Source: Dyella telluris
GTDB taxonomy: Bacteria > Pseudomonadota > Gammaproteobacteria > Xanthomonadales > Rhodanobacteraceae
DNA length: 64,000 nucleotides
Assembly (NCBI RefSeq): GCF_014297575.1
Contig: NZ_CP060412.1
Span: 4,927,030-4,991,029, forward strand
Direction: 5' to 3'
Shown here: piece after piece, positions 9,116 through 17,556 of the stretch
How positions within the stretch are numbered: position 1 is the stretch's first letter
How the letters are laid out: the number at the start of each line of letters is the position of its first letter
The notes under the pieces: model-generated
Told to the model about the DNA's origin: nothing
Seen by the model: only the letters and a program-made list of their open reading frames with translations
Databases searched by the model: none
Translations under genes and position numbers: made by a program

Positions 9116-10543
9116 ATGGCCACACTCGTTTTCGTGCACGGCTGGAGCGTGACCAACACCTCCACCTATGGCGCCCTGCCCGCGCAACTGCAGGCACAGG
9201 CCGCCGCGGCCGGCATCACACTGACCGTGGCCGACATCTGGCTTTCCGAGTACGTGAGTTTCGACGACGCCGTGACCATGGCCGACGTCGTACGCGCCTT
9301 CGACCGCGCCTTGCGCGACCTGCACCTGCGGGATGCCCGTTTCGCCTGCATCACCCACTCCACCGGTGGACCGGTGGTGCGCGAGTGGCTGCGCGCGCAG
9401 CGCGAACTCCCGGGCGCCTTCAGCACCATCCGGCTCACTCACCTGATGATGCTGGCACCCGCCAATTTCGGCTCCGCCCTCGCCCAGCTGGGCAAGGGCG
9501 TACTCGGACGCCTCAAGGCATGGGCTGGGGGCGTGGAGCCAGGGCAGCGCATCCTGGACTGGCTGGAACTGGGCAGCAGCGAGTCGCTGGCGCTCAACCT
9601 CGACCATATCCACGGCAGCGATCCGGCGGAGCGCGAGCAGTTCCTGTTCGTGCTCACCGGCGACCGCCCGGACCGTTCGCTTTACGACCACATCAACAGC
9701 TACACCGGCGAGGACGGCTCGGACGGCGTGGTGCGCATGGCCGCAGCCAACCTCAATGCGCGTCATGCCGTGCTCGCCCGCGAAAGTGGCGGCGACGGCA
9801 CGCTCGCGCTCAACGTCACGCAGGCCCCGCGCACGGCATTCAAGCTGATTCCCGGCGCGTCGCATTCCGGTACCGAGCAGGGCGTGATGGCCGCCGCACC
9901 ACAGGCCACGGTCGATGCCTTGCTGCGCTGCATGCAGGTGCGCGACGGCAAGGGCTACCGACAACTGTGCGATGCCTTCGATCAGGAGAACGCACTGCGC
10001 GATGCGGACCGCGTCGAACTGGAAACCGTCGGACCGTTTCCGGCACGCACGCATATCCATGATCCGCGCAGCATGCTGGTGATCCGTCTCGCCGATGAAG
10101 GCGGCGAACCGCTGGTCGGCGCGCGCCTGTTGTTCCAGGCCGGATCGCCACCGAACCCCGACTGGATGCCGCAGGGTTTCATGCTCGACCGCCAGGCCAA
10201 CAGCCGTCAGGGACATGTCGTCACTTTCTTTTTCAACCATGCGCTGCTCGCCGGCGCACCGCGCGTCGTGCATCCACTGACCCGGCGCGTGCTGCGTGCC
10301 GCGACGGAAGACCATCGCCCGTACAGTGCCACCATCGAACCGCGCGACCTGAAAGGTCTGGTGCATCACGCCATCGCCACCACGGCCAGCAGGGACGACC
10401 TGTTCCAGATCGTCGCACCCCACCAGACCACCGTGCTCGACGTGGTACTGCCCCGCCAGGTGCATGAAGGCGTGTTCCGCCTCACCCAGAAGCTCGCGCC
10501 GGAAGACTTCAGCCAGCCCATGGCCGGGCCGGTCATTCCGTGA
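9116..10543 (+). CDS. Alpha/beta-fold hydrolase (lipase/phospholipase-like)
   Basis: A 475-residue protein. The first 270 residues look like a lipase-type alpha/beta hydrolase: the oxyanion region LVFVHGWS sits at residues 4-11, and the nucleophile elbow THSTGGPVV near residue 80 has the H-S-x-G-G form seen in PGAP1-like esterases. A candidate catalytic His is GASHSG near 250. The remaining 200 residues, rich in beta-type sequence, are not recognised and may be an added binding domain. There is no signal peptide. The next gene on the same strand, 127 bases on, is a small membrane-anchored protein of unknown function. Esterase or phospholipase activity is inferred from the fold only. Confidence 0.72.
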   Translation: MATLVFVHGWSVTNTSTYGALPAQLQAQAAAAGITLTVADIWLSEYVSFDDAVTMADVVRAFDRALRDLHLRDARFACITHSTGGPVVREWLRAQRELPGAFSTIRLTHLMMLAPANFGSALAQLGKGVLGRLKAWAGGVEPGQRILDWLELGSSESLALNLDHIHGSDPAEREQFLFVLTGDRPDRSLYDHINSYTGEDGSDGVVRMAAANLNARHAVLARESGGDGTLALNVTQAPRTAFKLIPGASHSGTEQGVMAAAPQATVDALLRCMQVRDGKGYRQLCDAFDQENALRDADRVELETVGPFPARTHIHDPRSMLVIRLADEGGEPLVGARLLFQAGSPPNPDWMPQGFMLDRQANSRQGHVVTFFFNHALLAGAPRVVHPLTRRVLRAATEDHRPYSATIEPRDLKGLVHHAIATTASRDDLFQIVAPHQTTVLDVVLPRQVHEGVFRLTQKLAPEDFSQPMAGPVIP

Positions 10544-10670
10544 GGGATCTGCCATCTGGCGTAGCTGACACCCCGGGCCGTCCGTGACATAGTCGCAAAT
10601 ACTTGCGCCCGCAAAGGAAGTCGGGCGCCGCCGGCCATCTGGCCGGCCCACCAACGACAGGGAGAGCCCC

Positions 10671-11171
10671 ATGATGAAGCTGGTCTTGCTGGCCGTACTC
10701 GCCGGCCTGGCGTTCTGGCATTTCGACGTCAGCCGCCGCATGGACGACAACCAGATCCGCGCTGCCTACGAGGCCGATGCCGAAGCCATGCGACGGTTCG
10801 ACGCCGACGCCCTGTGCGAGCGCATGACGGACGACTTCTCCGCCGAACAGGTCACCCGACAGGGCGACGAAAGCACACAACAGCACTTCGACAAACCGGG
10901 GTTGTGCGGGCACCTGCGGCAATCGGTGGACATGATGCAGCGACTCAGCGCGGCCACCGGTGGGCGCTATGCGCTGGAGATCGCCCAGGAAGTGAACGAC
11001 ATCGAGCTGTCGGCCGACCACAAGCAGGCCACCGTGCAGACCGTGTCCACCGTGCGGCTGGGCGGCATGACCCTGGCGCGTGACCGCACCACCGAGCACC
11101 TGATCCGGCGCCATGGGCGCATCCTGAGCACGGGTGGCGAGTCGCGGGTATGGGCGTACTCCCCGCAGTGA
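10671..11171 (+). CDS. Small membrane-anchored protein of unknown function (NTF2-like flavour)
   Basis: A 166-residue protein beginning with a hydrophobic anchor or uncleaved signal (MMKLVLLAVLAGLAFW). It continues with a compact soluble part in which AAYEADAEAMRRFDADALCERMTDDF resembles the first helices of NTF2/SnoaL-like proteins. A GGGAGAG ribosome-binding site supports the ATG. The soluble part should face the periplasm. Three cysteines are present. It lies between the alpha/beta hydrolase and the ECF sigma factor, with gaps over 100 bases on both sides, so operon membership is uncertain. I do not recognise a specific function. Confidence 0.6.
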   Translation: MMKLVLLAVLAGLAFWHFDVSRRMDDNQIRAAYEADAEAMRRFDADALCERMTDDFSAEQVTRQGDESTQQHFDKPGLCGHLRQSVDMMQRLSAATGGRYALEIAQEVNDIELSADHKQATVQTVSTVRLGGMTLARDRTTEHLIRRHGRILSTGGESRVWAYSPQ

Positions 11172-11338
11172 CTTGTCGTGAGGCCAGAGCCCAACCCCAC
11201 TCACCGCCGCGACGCGTTACACCATCATGCACCTGCCGATGAACCCACGACGCCATGCCTACGCCTTCGCGGTCCGCTTCCGCCCCGACGCGCGCTGATG
11301 CTTACCGCCGGGGCCGCTTTGGCTTAACCTCGCCGCCC

Positions 11339-11893
11339 ATGGACGCCGCAGTGGACGACGACGCAACGTTGATGCTTGCCTATGCACGAGGCGAACTGGC
11401 GGCGTTCGACACCTTGTATGCACGCCACCGTGGCGCGCTGTACCGGTTCCTGTTGCGCGCCGCCCGCGACCCGCAACTGGCGGAGGAGTTGTTCCAGGAC
11501 ACCTGGAGCCGCGTGATTGCCTCACGCACGCGCTACGCGCCGCAGGCGAAATTCACTACGTGGCTACTGCAGATCGCGCATAACCTGCTGATTGACCATT
11601 ACCGCCGCAAGCGCCCCGTCGCCACCGGCGAAGAGGCCGAACGCGTATTCGAGCAGGCGGCGGCGCAGGAGCACGAACAGCCCGAGCACGTGCTGTCGGA
11701 ATTCGAGCGCCGGCGCCGCTTGCAGGTGGCCATCGAACAACTGCCCGATGAGCAGCGCACCGCGGTACTGCTGCGACTGGAAAACGACCTGAGCGTGGAG
11801 GAAATCGCCGAAGTCACCGGCGTGGGGCGCGAAACCGCCAAATCCCGACTGCGCTATGCCATGAACCGTCTGCGCGAACAGTTGGCCGAATGA
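11339..11893 (+). CDS. ECF-type RNA polymerase sigma factor
   Basis: A 184-residue extracytoplasmic-function sigma factor. Region 2 runs from about residue 10 to 85, with AEELFQDTWSRV and the promoter-melting segment FTTWLLQIAHNLLIDHYRR. Region 4 covers roughly 125-180, with LPDEQRTAVLLRLENDLSVEEIAEV and ETAKSRLRYAMNRLR. The start at 11339 matches family N-termini; no strong ribosome-binding site is visible, and the frame is open upstream to 11255. The stop overlaps the ATG of the next gene (ATGA), so sigma and putative anti-sigma factor are translationally coupled. It is distinct from the RpoE homologue at 34.3-34.9 kb. Confidence 0.93.
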   Translation: MDAAVDDDATLMLAYARGELAAFDTLYARHRGALYRFLLRAARDPQLAEELFQDTWSRVIASRTRYAPQAKFTTWLLQIAHNLLIDHYRRKRPVATGEEAERVFEQAAAQEHEQPEHVLSEFERRRRLQVAIEQLPDEQRTAVLLRLENDLSVEEIAEVTGVGRETAKSRLRYAMNRLREQLAE

Positions 11894-12831
11894 ATACGCA
11901 CGACCACGACAACGACGCACTGCCGGGCGACGACGAGCTGAAGTCGCTCTATCGCAGCCTGCCGCGCAAGGAGCCCTCGCCCGAACTCGATCGTGCGGTG
12001 AAGCTCGCCGCCACGGACGCCGTGCGCGCCACGCGCCGACGCGTTTCCCGCTGGCCCGTCGCCGTGGCCAGCGCCGCCATGGTCGTAGTGGCCGCAGGGC
12101 TGGGCTGGCGCATGCTGCAGCAACCTTCGAGCGTGCCGCAGATGACCACGGCCAGCAGCGTGCCCGCGTATGCGCCGGCACCAACAGCAGCCGTTCTGCC
12201 CGCGCCGGCAGCGCCCGTGGCGCCAGCCTCGCAGCCTCTGGCTAGCACCAACGAACCCGCCGCGCCGCTGGCAGGCAGGCCGGCCCAGCACGTGACACCT
12301 ACCCTGCAGGCCCGGCAGGACAACATCCGCTCCGCCATGAAGGCCAGGGTGATGGCGCCTGCGCCTCCTCCACCTCCGCCGCCTGTCGAAGCGTCGGCAC
12401 CGGCGCTGCCTGCACCTGAGGAAAACATCGTCGCGGCACCACCTCCGGCACCAGCCCCTTCGGCACCACCGGCACCGCCAGTGTTGCTTGAAGCCGCCCC
12501 TGCGCCCATGGCAACGTCGTCTTACGCGAGCACCGCCGATTCGATCGCCGCTGCACCCGTGGCGGGCATGCCCGCGCGAACGACCGTGCAAGCGACCACC
12601 CTGAGGGCCATGGCGCCTGCCGCCCGCATGCAGCCGGCGCCCATGCCCTCACTGGACGCCACAGCGGCGAATCCGACGGATACGCCCGCACAGGAGTTCG
12701 CCAAGATTCGTCAGCTCTTTGCCTGGCATCGCCATGACGAGGCCGTGCAACGCCTGACAATCTTCCAGAAGGCTCATCCGGACATCCCCTTGCCCGACGA
12801 CCTGCGAGCACAGCTGCCCGATCATGAGTGA
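11890..12831 (+). CDS. Putative anti-sigma factor, Pro/Ala-rich single-pass protein
   Basis: A 313-residue protein coupled to the ECF sigma factor by an ATGA overlap, which is the main reason for the call. It has about 50 cytoplasmic residues, one membrane segment (WPVAVASAAMVVVAAGLGW), about 180 residues dominated by Ala, Pro and Val including a run of prolines near residue 160, and a folded-looking 50-residue tail (EFAKIRQLFAWHRHDEAVQRL). The cytoplasmic part lacks the HxxxCxxC zinc anti-sigma motif, so it is not a typical ZAS protein. The rich linker could span the peptidoglycan. The role is inferred from context. It overlaps the next gene by eight bases. Confidence 0.65.
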   Translation: MNTHDHDNDALPGDDELKSLYRSLPRKEPSPELDRAVKLAATDAVRATRRRVSRWPVAVASAAMVVVAAGLGWRMLQQPSSVPQMTTASSVPAYAPAPTAAVLPAPAAPVAPASQPLASTNEPAAPLAGRPAQHVTPTLQARQDNIRSAMKARVMAPAPPPPPPPVEASAPALPAPEENIVAAPPPAPAPSAPPAPPVLLEAAPAPMATSSYASTADSIAAAPVAGMPARTTVQATTLRAMAPAARMQPAPMPSLDATAANPTDTPAQEFAKIRQLFAWHRHDEAVQRLTIFQKAHPDIPLPDDLRAQLPDHE

Positions 12832-13420
12832 CACGCTGCACACCCTCGCCGGCGCCTGCCAGCACAGCGAGGACATCAAGAAAAGCCGCTTCCTCGCCCA
12901 GGCCGCTCCCGTGCAGACGCCCGAACAGGCGCTGGCCTTCGTGCGCGAGGTCGGCGACCCGGCGGCCACGCACAACTGCTGGGCTTATCGCATCGGGCAG
13001 GACTACCGCTTCAATGACGACGGCGAACCCGGCGGCACCGCAGGGCGTCCGATCCTGCAGGCCATCGAGGGCCAGGGCATCGACCGGGCCGTGGTCGTGG
13101 TGACACGCTGGTACGGCGGCATCAAGCTCGGCGCCGGCGGACTGGTACGCGCCTATGGCGGCACGGCCGCCGAGTGCCTGCGCCGTGCCGAGCGGACGCC
13201 CATCGTGGCCATGGCCCATCTGGGCATGCGCTGCGACTTCGCCGAATTGGCCCTGTTGAAAGCGCGGCTCCGCGAACTGGATGCTGACATCGTGCGCGAA
13301 GACTTCGGCGCCGACGGCGTGGAACTGGAGGTCCAGCTGCCCGCCAGCCGTACCGCCGAGGCCCAGGCACGCGTCATCGACATCAGCCGTGGGCGGCATG
13401 CCGCGCGGCGACTGGATTGA
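12824..13420 (+). CDS. IMPACT/YigZ family protein
   Basis: A 198-residue protein of the YigZ/IMPACT (UPF0029) family. The N-terminal domain carries the conserved KKSRFLA, THNCWAYRIG, NDDGEPGGTAGRPIL and VVVTRWYGGIKLGAGGL segments. The C-terminal half is the ferredoxin-like DUF1949 domain. Eukaryotic IMPACT modulates GCN1/GCN2 signalling; the bacterial role is not established, although a link to translation has been proposed. Its start lies eight bases inside the preceding anti-sigma gene, so it is expected to be in the same transcript. Length is typical of the family. Confidence 0.93.
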   Translation: MSDTLHTLAGACQHSEDIKKSRFLAQAAPVQTPEQALAFVREVGDPAATHNCWAYRIGQDYRFNDDGEPGGTAGRPILQAIEGQGIDRAVVVVTRWYGGIKLGAGGLVRAYGGTAAECLRRAERTPIVAMAHLGMRCDFAELALLKARLRELDADIVREDFGADGVELEVQLPASRTAEAQARVIDISRGRHAARRLD

Positions 13421-13515
13421 ATCGCCGGCAATCCGCCCCACGTTGAGTGGGTTGTTCCATCGCGGCGTGCATGCTGCCCCGTGACGGCCCGGCCCTCCCT
13501 TGACCGCGAGACTTC

Positions 13516-15288
13516 ATGAGCGACACCACCGGCACGCCCCCTCGCACGTCCCGCCGCATCGGCGCCCTCAGCCGGTTGTGGCCGTTCATCAAGCCGCATC
13601 GCAAACTCGCGGTCGGCTGGCTGGTGTTCCTGGCCATTTCCTCCAGCGCCACGCTGGCGCTGCCGCCAGCGATGCGACACATCATCGACCAGGGTTTCCT
13701 GCGCTCGAACAGCGCGGCGATCAATGCCACCTTCATGGGGCTGTTCACGGTGGCGCTGGTGTTGGCCTTCGCCACGGCTGCCCGCTATTACTGCATCGCG
13801 CTGCTGGGCGAACGTGCGCTGGCGTCGCTGCGCTCGAAGCTCTATGCGCATGTGATCCGGCTGGATGTCGGCTTCTTCGAGCGCAACCGGGTGGGCGAAC
13901 TCATCTCCCGTCTCGGCACCGACACCGAAGTGATCCAGGCCCTGCTGGGCTCGGGCATCTCCGTGGCCCTGCGCAGCGCCGTCATGCTGCTGGGCGCCAC
14001 CACCATGATGGTGTGGACCAGCCCGCGACTGGCCGGGCTGACGGCCCTGGTGATTCCCGCAGTGATGCTGCCGATCCTGCTGTTCGGTCGTCGCGTGCAG
14101 AAGCTGTCGCGCGCCAGCCAGGATAGGATCGCCGACACCGCCGCCATCGCCAACGAAACACTCAACGCCGCGCCGGCCGTGAAGGCCTATGCGCGCGAGG
14201 ACATCGAAAGCACCCGCTACGCCCACGCCATCACGCGCGCGCTCGCCACCGCGCGGCAACGCATCGGCATGCGCTCGATACTCACCGCCACGGTGATCGT
14301 GCTGTTCTTCGGCGCCATCACGCTGGTGCTGTGGGCGGGCGCGCATGACGTGCTGGCCGGCACGCTCAACGCGGGCGTACTCACTCAGTTCGTGCTGTAC
14401 GCGATCTTCGCCGCCGGCTCACTGGCCGGCCTGTCGGAAGTCTGGGGCGACGTCCTGCGCGCCGCCGGTGCCATGGAACGCATCAGCGAGCTGTTCGGCG
14501 AACGCGCCGAGATCACCAGCCCGGAACACCCCACCCCGTTGCCGCGACCGGTGCAGGGCGAACTGCGCTTCGACAACGTCGGCTTCCACTATCCCTCGCG
14601 CCCGGACACGCCCGCGCTGTATGACTTCGACCTGACCATCCGCCCCGGCGAAACCGTGGCGCTGGTCGGCCCCTCCGGCGCCGGCAAGAGCACGGTACTC
14701 ACGCTGCTGCTGCGCTTCTACGATCCGCAGTCCGGCCGCATCACGCTCGATGGCGTGGACCTGCGTGCGCTCACCCTGCCCGACCTGCGCGGCGCGATTG
14801 CGCTGGTGCCGCAGGAAACGGTGATCTTCGGCGGCACGGCCGCGGACAATATCCGCTTCGGCCGCGAGGATGCCGGAGACGATGAAGTGCGCGAGGCGGC
14901 ACGCGCTGCCGAAGCGAATGACTTCATCAGCGCCATGAGCAAGGGCTACGACGAGGAACTGGGCGAGCGCGGCGTGCGCCTTTCCGGCGGCCAGCGCCAA
15001 CGCATCTCGATTGCCCGCGCCATCCTGCGCGATGCACCGCTGCTGCTGCTCGACGAGGCCACCTCGGCGCTCGATGCACAATCGGAGGCGGCCATCCAGC
15101 AGGCACTGGAACGACTGGAAAAGGGACGCACCACCCTGGTCATCGCCCATCGCCTGGCCACCGTGCAACGTGCGGACCGCATCGTGGTGATGGACGGCGG
15201 CCGCATCGTTGCCCAGGGCACGCACCAGAGCCTGCTGGCCGAAGGCGGCCTCTATGCGGAGCTGGCGAGGCTGCAGTTCACCGCCTGA
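13516..15288 (+). CDS. ABC exporter, fused membrane and ATPase domains
   Basis: A 590-residue half-size ABC exporter (type IV fold, MsbA/multidrug-like). Residues about 25-320 contain six membrane segments. The ATPase domain carries Walker A GPSGAGKST near residue 385, the Q-loop in IALVPQETVIFGG, the signature LSGGQRQR, Walker B LLLLDEATSALD and the switch His in VIAHRL, so it looks catalytically complete. It would act as a homodimer. Lipid A-type, peptide or drug substrates are all possible. It is longer and more generic than an MsbA tied to lpxK, and no lipid A genes are nearby. A 95-base gap separates it from the IMPACT gene. Confidence 0.93.
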   Translation: MSDTTGTPPRTSRRIGALSRLWPFIKPHRKLAVGWLVFLAISSSATLALPPAMRHIIDQGFLRSNSAAINATFMGLFTVALVLAFATAARYYCIALLGERALASLRSKLYAHVIRLDVGFFERNRVGELISRLGTDTEVIQALLGSGISVALRSAVMLLGATTMMVWTSPRLAGLTALVIPAVMLPILLFGRRVQKLSRASQDRIADTAAIANETLNAAPAVKAYAREDIESTRYAHAITRALATARQRIGMRSILTATVIVLFFGAITLVLWAGAHDVLAGTLNAGVLTQFVLYAIFAAGSLAGLSEVWGDVLRAAGAMERISELFGERAEITSPEHPTPLPRPVQGELRFDNVGFHYPSRPDTPALYDFDLTIRPGETVALVGPSGAGKSTVLTLLLRFYDPQSGRITLDGVDLRALTLPDLRGAIALVPQETVIFGGTAADNIRFGREDAGDDEVREAARAAEANDFISAMSKGYDEELGERGVRLSGGQRQRISIARAILRDAPLLLLDEATSALDAQSEAAIQQALERLEKGRTTLVIAHRLATVQRADRIVVMDGGRIVAQGTHQSLLAEGGLYAELARLQFTA

Positions 15289-15324
15289 GCAGCGCAGCCC
15301 CGCATGGCCTGCGCCGCTGGCGGC

Positions 15325-16059
15325 TCAGGCCATCGATGACAGCGCCTGGGCCAGCGCACGCACCTCGTGCTCATCGCTGCGGATTTCGCCGCCGGCCATG
15401 TCGCCCAGCAAAGGGTTCGTCCATGCCATGTGGGAGGCAAGACTGACCTTGGCCGACGCATGGAATTCGGTCGCCTGCGTTGCTACTGCCAGCGCCGCCA
15501 GGTTGGTCGAATGGACGCCGGCACCGGGCATCACCACGATGCGACCTGCCGCCTGGACAACCAGGCGACGGATCATTTCCGCGCCGGACACGGCCGACGC
15601 TGCGCCACCCGAGGTCAGCACGCGCTCGGCACCCAGCGCCACCACATCGTCCAGCGCCTGCGGCAGATCCCGCGCCATGTCGAACGCACGATGGAAGGTG
15701 ACGCCCATGCCGCCCGCCGTGGACAACAAGGGACGGCAGCGCGCCACGTCGACCCGCCCTTCTGCATCGAGCACGCCGAACACCACGCCGTCGCAGCCCA
15801 GTGAAAGGCAGGTTTCGATGTCCCGCTGCATGGTTTCCAGCTCGTCGTCGCCATAGAGGAAGTCGCCGGCGCGCGGACGGATCAGCACGTAGAGCGGAAT
15901 GCTCAGCCGCTCGCGGACCTGCGCGATCTGTGCCGCGGAGGGCGTGAGCCCGCCCAGCTCAAGGCCGGTGCACAGCTCGATGCGATCGGCCCCGCCCGCC
16001 TGGGCGGCGAGCGCGGAGGCCAGCGAATTGGACGCGACCTCCAGCAGGCGACGGGACAT
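15325..16059 (-). CDS. cutC: Copper homeostasis protein CutC family
   Basis: A 244-residue TIM-barrel protein of the CutC family, beginning LLEVASNSLASALAAQ. It shows the family blocks ADRIELCTGLELGGLTPS, VLIRPRAGDFLY, GCDGVVFGVLD, FHRAFDMA and RVLTSGGAASA. CutC was named for copper tolerance, but its enzymatic role is unproven. The start ATG at 16059 shares one base with the stop of the upstream glycosylasparaginase gene (TGATG), showing translational coupling. It is convergent with the ABC exporter, 36 bases away. Confidence 0.93.
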   Translation of the reverse strand: MSRRLLEVASNSLASALAAQAGGADRIELCTGLELGGLTPSAAQIAQVRERLSIPLYVLIRPRAGDFLYGDDELETMQRDIETCLSLGCDGVVFGVLDAEGRVDVARCRPLLSTAGGMGVTFHRAFDMARDLPQALDDVVALGAERVLTSGGAASAVSGAEMIRRLVVQAAGRIVVMPGAGVHSTNLAALAVATQATEFHASAKVSLASHMAWTNPLLGDMAGGEIRSDEHEVRALAQALSSMA

Positions 16060-17090
16060 CAGTAGACGCTCCGGGACGGCAGCAGGCCATCCTGCTTCTT
16101 CGCATCGCACACGGCGTACGAAAAGCCCGGCTGGATGGCGAAAGCACCCACCTCACCCGCGCGATTCATGGCGAGAAAGCCCACCTGCAGATCCTTGGAC
16201 GCCGCAGGACGACGCTTGACGATGCGCATCACCGCTTCCTGGCAGGCCTCCTGCGGCGAACGCCCCTGGCGCATCAGCTCCACCACCAGGAAGCTGCCGA
16301 CGTTTCGGATCACTTCCTCGCCCACGCCCGTGGAGGTGGCGCCACCGACATCGCCATCCACGTACAGGCCTGCGCCGATGATCGGACTGTCGCCCACGCG
16401 ACCGCGCAACTTCCAGGCCATGCCGCTGGTGGTGCACGCGCCGGCAAGACGTCCATTGGCATCGATGGCGAGCATGCCGATGGTGTCGTGATTGTCCTTG
16501 CCACCCGGCATGCCGGTCTTGCCGTAATCCTTTACTTCGCTGTTCGCCGTGGGCTGGTAGTGCGCGGTTTTCAGCCACTCCTTCCAGGCCGCTTCGGATT
16601 CGGGCGTGAGCAGCTCTTCCTTCTTGAAGCCCTGCTCCAGCGCGAACTGCAGCGCGCCATCACCGACCAGCAGCACGTGCGGCGTGCGCTCCATCACCCG
16701 GCGTGCCACCTGGATCGGGTGCGCGATGTGCTCCAGCGCGGCCACCGCGCCGCAGCTGCCGTCCGCATCCATGATGCTGGCATCCAGCGACACATGGCCG
16801 TCGCGATCGGGATAGCCCGCGCGGCCCACGCTGTGATTCTTCAGATCCGCTTCGGGGATCATCACGCCCGCTTCCACCGCGTCCAGCGAGCGACCGCCCT
16901 TGGAAAGCACGCCCCAGGCCGCCTGGTTGGCGGCCACGCCAAAGTCCCAGGTGGATATCACGCGCGGCATCACACCACTCTTGCCTGCGCCCGTGCCCGC
17001 GGGACCGGCCAGTGCATGCGCGCCACCGGCCAGCGTCACCGCCGACGCACCCAGCAGGGACGCTTTCAGAAATTCTCTACGATCAGCCAT
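16059..17090 (-). CDS. N4-(beta-N-acetylglucosaminyl)-L-asparaginase (glycosylasparaginase), Tat-exported
   Basis: A 343-residue N-terminal-nucleophile hydrolase that cleaves the GlcNAc-asparagine bond of N-glycans or related isoaspartyl substrates. A twin-arginine signal (RREFLKASLLG) and hydrophobic stretch predict Tat export. The precursor should cleave itself before the Thr of HDTIGMLAID, roughly residue 203, creating the nucleophile of the beta subunit. The GGATSTGVGE block that follows is also typical. Length matches bacterial homologues. It is coupled to cutC through a TGATG junction. Substrates in a bacterium of this kind are probably scavenged glycopeptides, which is inference. Confidence 0.92.
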   Translation of the reverse strand: MADRREFLKASLLGASAVTLAGGAHALAGPAGTGAGKSGVMPRVISTWDFGVAANQAAWGVLSKGGRSLDAVEAGVMIPEADLKNHSVGRAGYPDRDGHVSLDASIMDADGSCGAVAALEHIAHPIQVARRVMERTPHVLLVGDGALQFALEQGFKKEELLTPESEAAWKEWLKTAHYQPTANSEVKDYGKTGMPGGKDNHDTIGMLAIDANGRLAGACTTSGMAWKLRGRVGDSPIIGAGLYVDGDVGGATSTGVGEEVIRNVGSFLVVELMRQGRSPQEACQEAVMRIVKRRPAASKDLQVGFLAMNRAGEVGAFAIQPGFSYAVCDAKKQDGLLPSRSVY

Positions 17091-17108
17091 CGTGCCTCTC
17101 CCAACCCC

Positions 17109-17147
17109 GAAAAAAAAGAAGCCCCGCGCTTTGCGGCGCGGGGCTTC
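17109..17147 (-). terminator. Rho-independent terminator of the cold-shock gene
   Basis: GAAGCCCCGCG at 17118-17128 pairs perfectly with CGCGGGGCTTC at 17137-17147. Read on the minus strand the hairpin is followed by a run of T residues (A-run at 17109-17117). Confidence 0.88.
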
Positions 17148-17189
17148 CTCATTACATCGATGACCGGCGCATGCGCCGGTTCGCCGAAA

Positions 17190-17396
17190 TCAACCAGCGA
17201 TCTCGACGCCCGAAGCCTGGGCGCCCTTCGGACCCGTGGTGACTTCGAACTTCACGCGCTGACCTTCCTGAAGGCTGCGAAAGCCCTTGGCGTTGATCGC
17301 CGAAAAGTGGACGAACACGTCCTCCCCACCGTCCTCGGGCGCGATGAAGCCGAAACCCTTGGCATCGTTGAACCACTTGACCGTACCGAAACGCAT
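17190..17396 (-). CDS. Cold-shock domain protein (CspA family)
   Basis: A 68-residue single cold-shock domain protein that binds single-stranded RNA or DNA. RNP1 is KGFGFI and RNP2 is VFVHF; the start [11 protein letters not shown] is a standard family N-terminus, so the ATG at 17396 is preferred over the longer frame to 17432. AGAGG lies upstream. It is monocistronic, with about 160 bases of untranslated upstream sequence and a strong terminator downstream. The long 5' leader is typical of temperature- or growth-regulated csp genes, but no cold-box element is claimed here. Confidence 0.96.
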   Translation of the reverse strand: MRFGTVKWFNDAKGFGFIAPEDGGEDVFVHFSAINAKGFRSLQEGQRVKFEVTTGPKGAQASGVEIAG

Positions 17397-17556
17397 TGCG
17401 TGAACCTCTGAATCATGGACTGGATGCACCACGGATAGCGCTGAACCACCTTGACCCCTTGGTCCGCCGCCCCTGGCACAACGGAAGTATCAACATGTTT
17501 TATGGCAAAGCGCAATACGAAGGATGTCCCGGTCCCTCCAAAACCCTACCGACTGC

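Noticed and set aside
9116-11171. A type VI lipase effector with immunity protein
   Set aside because: No VgrG, PAAR or secretion genes; the gap to the next gene is large and the small protein looks NTF2-like.
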